A stretch of 64,000 bases of DNA from Dipylidium caninum (Eukaryota > Platyhelminthes > Cestoda > Cyclophyllidea > Dipylidiidae), in NCBI GenBank assembly GCA_017562135.1, contig QEYB01001036.1, positions 1 to 64,000 of the forward strand, in the 5' to 3' direction. Of this stretch, positions 58,956 to 64,000 are shown one piece after another. Made by a program: the position numbers and the translations under genes. The notes below the pieces were generated by a model that worked only from the letters and a program-made list of their open reading frames with translations, did no database searches and was not told the DNA's origin. Numbering within the stretch: the first letter of the stretch is position 1; every line of letters begins with the position of its first letter.

Positions 58956-59290
58956 GTCCGCCTAGAGCGAAACAAACCAGAGAAGACTGGAGCCAACCAG
59001 AGAAGACGAAACGAAAAAAGTCGGATAAAGAAGAGCCGATCAAGCTTGTCTTCTTCTTCCTCTTCTTCAACGAAGATAAAACCATTGTCAACATCGGCAC
59101 TGCGAGTTACCAATGTGATGGCCTCAACGATGATGTCTCATTTGAAAAGGAAATGTTCGACCAGGCGTTCCATGAGAAGACAGAGATGGAGATGCGGACG
59201 AGGTCTGGCAGTACTGCTATGAAGGAAATATTGGGTTAACGAATTACAAACGACTAAGCCTTCAAATCAACCTACAATTCAGTCAGTTAG
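58955..59290 (-). repeat. Repeat family J, copy 2, with conserved peptide
   Basis: Inverted partner of 25,095-25,430. The minus frame reads ITLVTRSADVDNGFIFVEE, then EEEEDKLDRLFFIRLF. Upstream in the same frame is MERLVEHFLFK and a stop. A short AGTC repeat (59,276-59,302) marks the edge. Confidence 0.6.
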
Positions 59291-59299
59291 TCAGTCAGT

Positions 59300-60290
59300 C
59301 AACAAGCACCACTGCCACAGTCACCCACCCTTCGACTGTAAAATAACCCTCTCCACTGACTAGGAGGCTCAGCCTTTCTCACTTCAATCAGAACACAAAG
59401 TGAAAGAAAGGCTGTTGATTACAAAACATTCACCTACTGAGACTAGTTGACAACCAACACTCGTTCGCTTCAGAAGTCTCAGACATGAGTTGGCGTGGGG
59501 GAGTAGTCTGAGGTCCCCAGCAAAACATGTCCGAAGTGTTAACTCCACTATAATCCTACACTAATTCATGATCTTTTCGTTGCTATTTCATGCACACCCT
59601 AACCACTTACGGAATACAGGAAAAATCGTGCACTCATCCAAACGTCAACATCTACTCGCCTGTACAACAAACGAAGCCTCCTGACTCGAAAGTAGAGACC
59701 AAACAAGCCTAGAGAAACAGCATTATGTGAGGTTTGTGCGCTGATGTACACGAGGATCTTGTAACCAGTCGCAGGCACATTCAAATCCACCTCCTTCCCA
59801 TAACCTCTCCACTTCGGCTTCCACTTCCTCATCCAGTTGCGTTCATGTTCTCTCCGACACCCCTACTTCCATGTCTTACCTTCATGCAATTTGTCATCAA
59901 TTAACCAACCTCCAGGCTTCACGAAATGCACCTCTTCACCACCACACACCAGGCCACTCGACCCACCCTTTCGGACGACGGTGAGTTAAAGTGGCTCAGA
60001 AAGTGAAATGCTGCTCTGTAGTTTGGGCTGTGGATTCGGTTTTCACTCCTCTCTGCCATGGACCTTCTCTTCACTTGTCACAAGTCCCGCCACGCACTAT
60101 GCAATGCCACTTTATAGTAACCTTTTTTGTTTGATTGGTAGTTTGGAACATTTGTAGTGCTAGAATAATTTTTTGTGGTTTACTACACACTCCCCGTCCA
60201 ACCTGGTGGATATTTGCCTCGTGCCACAACGCTGGTCGTCAGGGAGCTTCACGAAGACACAGGTAGAGCAGCGGCGAAAGGAGACGAAGT
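59300..60290. other. Gene-free interval downstream of the F-box-like gene
   Basis: No supported gene. A minus frame 59,599-59,832 is unremarkable. Confidence 0.3.
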
Positions 60291-60292
60291 CG

Positions 60293-60298
60293 TTTAAT
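60293..60298 (-). terminator. Candidate variant poly(A) signal
   Basis: Minus-strand ATTAAA about 114 bases beyond the stop of the F-box-like frame. It is a common variant of AATAAA, so weak evidence alone. Confidence 0.25.
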
Positions 60299-60411
60299 AG
60301 AGATGGAAGTTCACTTAGTGAACAAACATTTAATTCCTGCTCATCGTTGACGGGATCAGGCCACTTTGATTTCCCATTTACTTGGCACGATTGAGTAGGC
60401 GATTCACCGAC

Positions 60412-61141
60412 CTATGCCCTCACTTTGTCCGCCTGTTGCGAAAGCCGCGAAACTTCCACGATGTAGGGGATGCAATCATAGAGGTTGAGAGCTTCCTTAT
60501 CTCTCCTAATGCTTTCCTGGTAGATTCTACTACACAGATTAATTCTGTTGTTGGCTGTTAAATCCAAGCTGAGTGCCTTTTTGTAGCGATGAAGATGGAG
60601 CACGTTCACCTCCATGCTTGTTAATTCATCCGAGTCCATCGCTTTCACCTCAACACCCCTGTGAGTGCGTAATTGCTCTGCCAGGGCACGCGGATCCTGG
60701 AAAAAGGGTGCGTCTTGCATAGCTCTACGTAGTCTTCGGGATGGCCTCTTTGTGTAGGCAAGAATGGATATGAAGAAGAGGCACTTGACAGTCTCAAAGG
60801 TGCCACGAGGCGCTCTTACCCCTCGAGAGCGCACTTCCAACTTCGTCTCTTCAAAGTGACATTTAATAGCTCGACGCAAACGATCTGAAATCGAGGGCTC
60901 TGAGTCCGAACACAGACATACGAGATCCTGTTTACCCATCCAGTGCACAGGGGTGATGTAGGAGTGTGGAAACCGCGAATGGAGTACGACTTTCCAGCTC
61001 GGCATCGCCACGCAGGCGTTTAGCGTCTCTTCCAAGCTGAAGTACTTGCATATCAGCTTAGTGCACTCCGTGGGGAGGTTGAAGATATCGGCCGTACAAG
61101 CGATCGCCCATAAAAGGAACAAAAGTGTAGGGAATCGCCTA
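60412..61141 (-). CDS. F-box-like protein
   Basis: The minus frame of about 240 codons is the longest in the window free of repeats. Near its start it has FNLPTECTKLICKYFSLEE, then TLNACVAMPSWKVVL. This follows the F-box pattern: Leu-Pro, E, hydrophobic positions, Leu, Leu-A-C, and Trp at about residue 43. F-box proteins bind Skp1 and recruit substrates to SCF ubiquitin ligases. The remaining 190 residues are basic and helical-looking (LRRAIKCHFEETKLEVRSR; KKALSLDLTANNRINLCSR) with no WD40, LRR or Kelch repeat seen. The frame has no ATG at its 5' end. A GTAAGC to GGTTAG mini-intron of 39 nt (to 61,142) would join it to an upstream exon, but that exon also lacks ATG. At the 3' end, GACAAA followed by GTGAGG could be a donor, so this may be an internal exon. 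Confidence 0.5.
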
Positions 61142-61405
61142 ACCTAGACGGCCTAATAGGCCATGACAAGTGCTTACTCGAACGCTGATGTCGTGTAAAT
61201 CAACAGTTGAAATTATCGCCTAACTTCAGTTCAACCTCGATGTGTACACTGTACACTCTGTATTTCCGTCTGCGGCATCTCCCTCTCTGCGGCACAGTGC
61301 ATTCAGGCTGTCTCCTTGGAATTTTCTTCATTCTCGTTGGAGTGATTGCGGTTTGGCTAACGACGCCGGAGCATATCCGACGGTTTTAGTGGACATTGCG
61401 CTCCA

Positions 61406-61687
61406 ATGCGATTGCCGAGGTGTCCTGCGGGGCTCATTACGGCTAAGGTCTGTCTTTTGGGAGGCGACTGCCCACAAAGCATTCAAAATGAAAACTGGCT
61501 GTGCTATACATTCTCACTCAATCCACAAGGCTTCTTCCAGGTTAACCTTCACACACGCAGACGTCTATCGTCTGCAATGTTTCATGTGAATTTCAGCAAA
61601 TGTGTGTTCAGGTCAGGCGAAGTGGGCCTCTTCCTACAATTCCGTCTTGCCGGCAGTGACTGGGGCGTGAAGTGGACCGAGTGCTGA
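61406..61687 (+). CDS. Weak candidate small cysteine-containing ORF
   Basis: ATG at 61,406 gives 93 codons: MRLPRCPAGLITAKVCLLGG, then CPQSIQNENWLCYTFSLN and a tail LFLQFRLAGSDWGVKWTEC before the stop. Five or more cysteines and normal composition suggest a possible secreted or domain fragment, but there is no signal peptide. It lies divergently from the F-box-like gene. No paralog. Confidence 0.25.
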   Translation: MRLPRCPAGLITAKVCLLGGDCPQSIQNENWLCYTFSLNPQGFFQVNLHTRRRLSSAMFHVNFSKCVFRSGEVGLFLQFRLAGSDWGVKWTEC

Positions 61688-61689
61688 TG

Positions 61690-62529
61690 TTTGTCGAAGC
61701 AGTTGTACTGGAGTACAAAAAACCTCTTGCATGAGACGGAGGGTGGCTAGGGCGTCTACGCATGGAGAAGTAGGCTGCGGGTAGGAAACCGCAGTGTTTG
61801 GAGCATTTTACAAATGCCCTGTTGGACGACGTGGCTACGAGAGCGGCGGTAGTGAAGTAGGATAAAACGGAAAATGGCCACATTGCGGCGAACAAATGGA
61901 CGAAGGAACTGAGGCAGTTCTAAGTGGTCGGCGACTGCTAAGGAACGGCAGCATTGGCCATTGTAGCGCCTGAGAAAGGTTATAGTAATGTCCGAATTCC
62001 CACAAAAGTGTACAATCTGTCAAATTAGGTACATTTTGCAGTCTACCACTTAGTCTTGAGGTCTGCGAGGTTTATACCGGCGGGAAAGGGGATTCTGAGT
62101 TAACTTAATCCGCTCAACTCAATTCGGTGTGGGGAGGATGGCTATTAAAAGCCACATACCCCAGTTGTGAAGCCGCTGAGACATGAAGGCCTTCACTCGT
62201 GGCCACGGAGACGACATCTGCTGCAACGCGTTCTTCGGTTCCTTCCGCGCATCTTAAATCGGTGCCGCGACAGCGAATCGCTTGGTTATGAGGCGGATAT
62301 CAAGAGGGTTTCCTTCCCGCAATGCAGTTTTCTTCCTCGATAAGACATATTTCCCTGTCCAAACGGCGATAATGCCATCTCTTGGCAGGGATAGACCTAT
62401 TGTCTGAGATAGTTGGCTTAACAAGACGGTCTAGTATCCGTAACGTATTTGCTGTCTTCAACCTAAATGAGGTGAACTCTTCTAGAATTCCTTTTCACGC
62501 CTTCTATCTGAGCGCGAATTATTTACTAG
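61690..62529. other. Gene-free interval
   Basis: No supported gene. It ends at an ATTTACTAG acceptor-like site. Confidence 0.3.
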
Positions 62530-62748
62530 CATTTCGGACCCCCTTTTGTGGATGACATGGCAGATACAGCAAATGAAACTATTTTCTATCTGCATGGTAA
62601 CGTCGGCGTGTTTTGTACTGCGCACGAAGCTTTTGATCCTACCCTCCTCAATTCCCAATGTCCATATTCGGAAGAGGCTACTGGAACCATCCAATTACCT
62701 GAGCGATGTGTTCCAAGTAGAGGGAGAAATCAGACGTTAGCAGCTTAA
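62530..62748 (+). CDS. Candidate terminal exon, cysteine-containing
   Basis: Not recognised. After a TTATTTACTAG acceptor, 72 codons read HFGPPFVDDMADTANETIFY, then LHGNVGVFCTAHEAFDPTLL, NSQCPYSEEATGTIQLPERC and a stop after NQTLAA. It has three cysteines and N-glycosylation-type NET and NQT sites, and its acidic, non-repetitive composition is unlike the chance frames around it. There is no ATG before the fourth codon after DD, so a last exon of an upstream gene is more likely than a complete gene. A GTAACG inside (about 62,598) is a weak alternative donor. Confidence 0.35.
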   Translation, partial: HFGPPFVDDMADTANETIFYLHGNVGVFCTAHEAFDPTLLNSQCPYSEEATGTIQLPERCVPSRGRNQTLAA

Positions 62749-62749
62749 A

Positions 62750-64000
62750 TGTTCGTTGCTGTTAGTTTATTTCCTCGGAAGATGACTCATAATAAGTGAA
62801 AATACGTTTGAACGGAGTCGGGGGAAGAGAAGAATTGCTGAGGCAAAAGTCGTAGGGAAATTTGAAGGGGCTGAGAAGACGATTACTAGGAGAGGTAATT
62901 TGGCGCGTTCACGACTGCTGTCTGGCTGATCTATTCGAGTCGGCAGTGGCCTGGTCCCAGTAGAAATGACGCGTTGATTTGCCCCAAAACCAGAGTCCGC
63001 CTCGAGGGGTTATATCAACGGTGGGAGGTTGTAAGTAGTAGATGGAAATTGCGAGGCTGATGAGGCCGTAAAAGAGGAAATTGCTACCAGCAGTTAATGG
63101 GGAATTCTTCGCCAGGAATCAAGAATTATTAATCGTCGCTAGCTTGTACGACACGGAAAAGTATTTCATTACTACATAACATTTCAGCATCATTATTTGA
63201 CATCCCCAAAATCCCCTCAGTGAATAGGTGAAATTTGTGTATCGATGGATGATAAAATTGAGGCTGCGACTTTGTCCCATGGGTCAACCAGAGAGTCAGA
63301 TGAGCGCTTTCATGGCAAAGGATTTTAATGACACCTTGACTTTCGCCACAATGAGGCGAATTAACATCTGGCTGGATACCTTGCGACGCCACAAGACACA
63401 ATCTTTTCCCTTCCGCATCGCCGTTTAGGCTTCCTCTTTCCCTTCGATGGCTTAAGCAGTGATACAAAAACTTTCGTTGGTGAATACTACAGAAACTGGC
63501 TCCCGATAGTGAAGCTGTCTAAATCCTTGTTCGGACCTCGTACTTTTCTTCCGCATGTGATTAGGCTCACAATAATGCCTCGAAATTCCCCCCACTTTCC
63601 CCTCCGCATTCTCATCCCACACCACCACACCGGCTTATTCGAGGCCGCGACACATCTCTCCAAATATCACAATTACCATGTACGACACATGAGAAGAAGG
63701 GGTGGAAGACAACATTGCTCCCCTCAGCGCCGACATCCTCAAGTGCTGCAGCCTACGGGAAATGGGTTTTCAAATCGAGTAGATACACTAGTACACACCC
63801 TGTCCTCACACGCTTCTCCGACTTATCAGTCTCTACATCTGACGATGCTCTTCTTACAGCCGTTTCCGATGTGTAGGTATAAGTTTTAACCACTAGACCA
63901 GGAGTATTTTTGTCCGCCAAAGCGGTAGCAGCTGCAACTATATCACAGCCCTTCCGTTTTAGGTGGAAGAGCACCACTATCGCTAATTGACACGAGTACC
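62750..64000. other. Gene-free interval, right edge
   Basis: No supported gene. Frames at 63,129-63,467 minus and 63,509-63,889 plus lack support. A tRNA A-box-like string lies at about 63,884-63,905 minus, but no tRNA fold follows. Confidence 0.3.

Noticed and set aside
63884..63905. tRNA A-box-like string (minus GGTCTAGTGGTTAA)
   Set aside because: No B box, no cloverleaf and no acceptor stem are visible; at most a tRNA-derived fragment.

Overview
The window looks like eukaryotic, non-coding-rich genomic DNA. It is most likely from a flatworm, and a tapeworm is the best guess. The pointers are intermediate GC content, no dense bacterial-style coding, candidate mini-introns of about 33-44 and 72 nt with CTAAC branch points and GTGAGT/GTAAGT donors, AATAAA signals, and many simple repeats. 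Short intron classes of this size are reported for tapeworms. No marker gene in the window proves the taxon, so this assignment is an inference. I recognise no rRNA, tRNA, CRISPR array, transposase, reverse transcriptase or conserved housekeeping gene.

Most of the window is a mosaic of old, diverged duplications, which I label A to L. Family A (10.0-11.5, 29.2-30.8, 56.3 kb) carries a basic protein with a possible N-myristoylation start. Family B (20.7-23.5 minus, 34.2-35.1 plus, 40.3 plus, 41.1 minus) carries a multi-exon gene with an acidic repeat domain, a tandemly repeated exon and a 47-nt microexon. Family C (2.8-3.5, 31.6-33.0, 56.7-58.4, and inverted 54.6-55.7 kb) carries a minus-sense gene whose 5' splice site is kept in three copies. 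Family D (18.6-20.8 and 48.5-51.8 kb) is the largest direct duplication. Families E to L are shorter repeats. In several pairs the encoded peptide agrees in one frame better than chance would predict, so these appear to be remnants of a lineage-restricted gene cluster and not simple transposon debris.

Outside the families, the best single-copy candidates are an F-box-like protein (60.4-61.1 kb, minus), a small two-exon gene (7.3-7.7 kb, minus), a membrane-type exon (6.1-6.5 kb, plus), a cysteine-containing terminal exon (62.5-62.7 kb, plus) and a few weaker exons. Low-complexity blocks include a C-rich tract at 1.7 kb, a hexanucleotide-like purine/pyrimidine block at 21.8-22.7 kb, and several microsatellites. 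All gene calls are single-sequence predictions. Repeat boundaries come from reading alignments by eye and are good to tens of bases.
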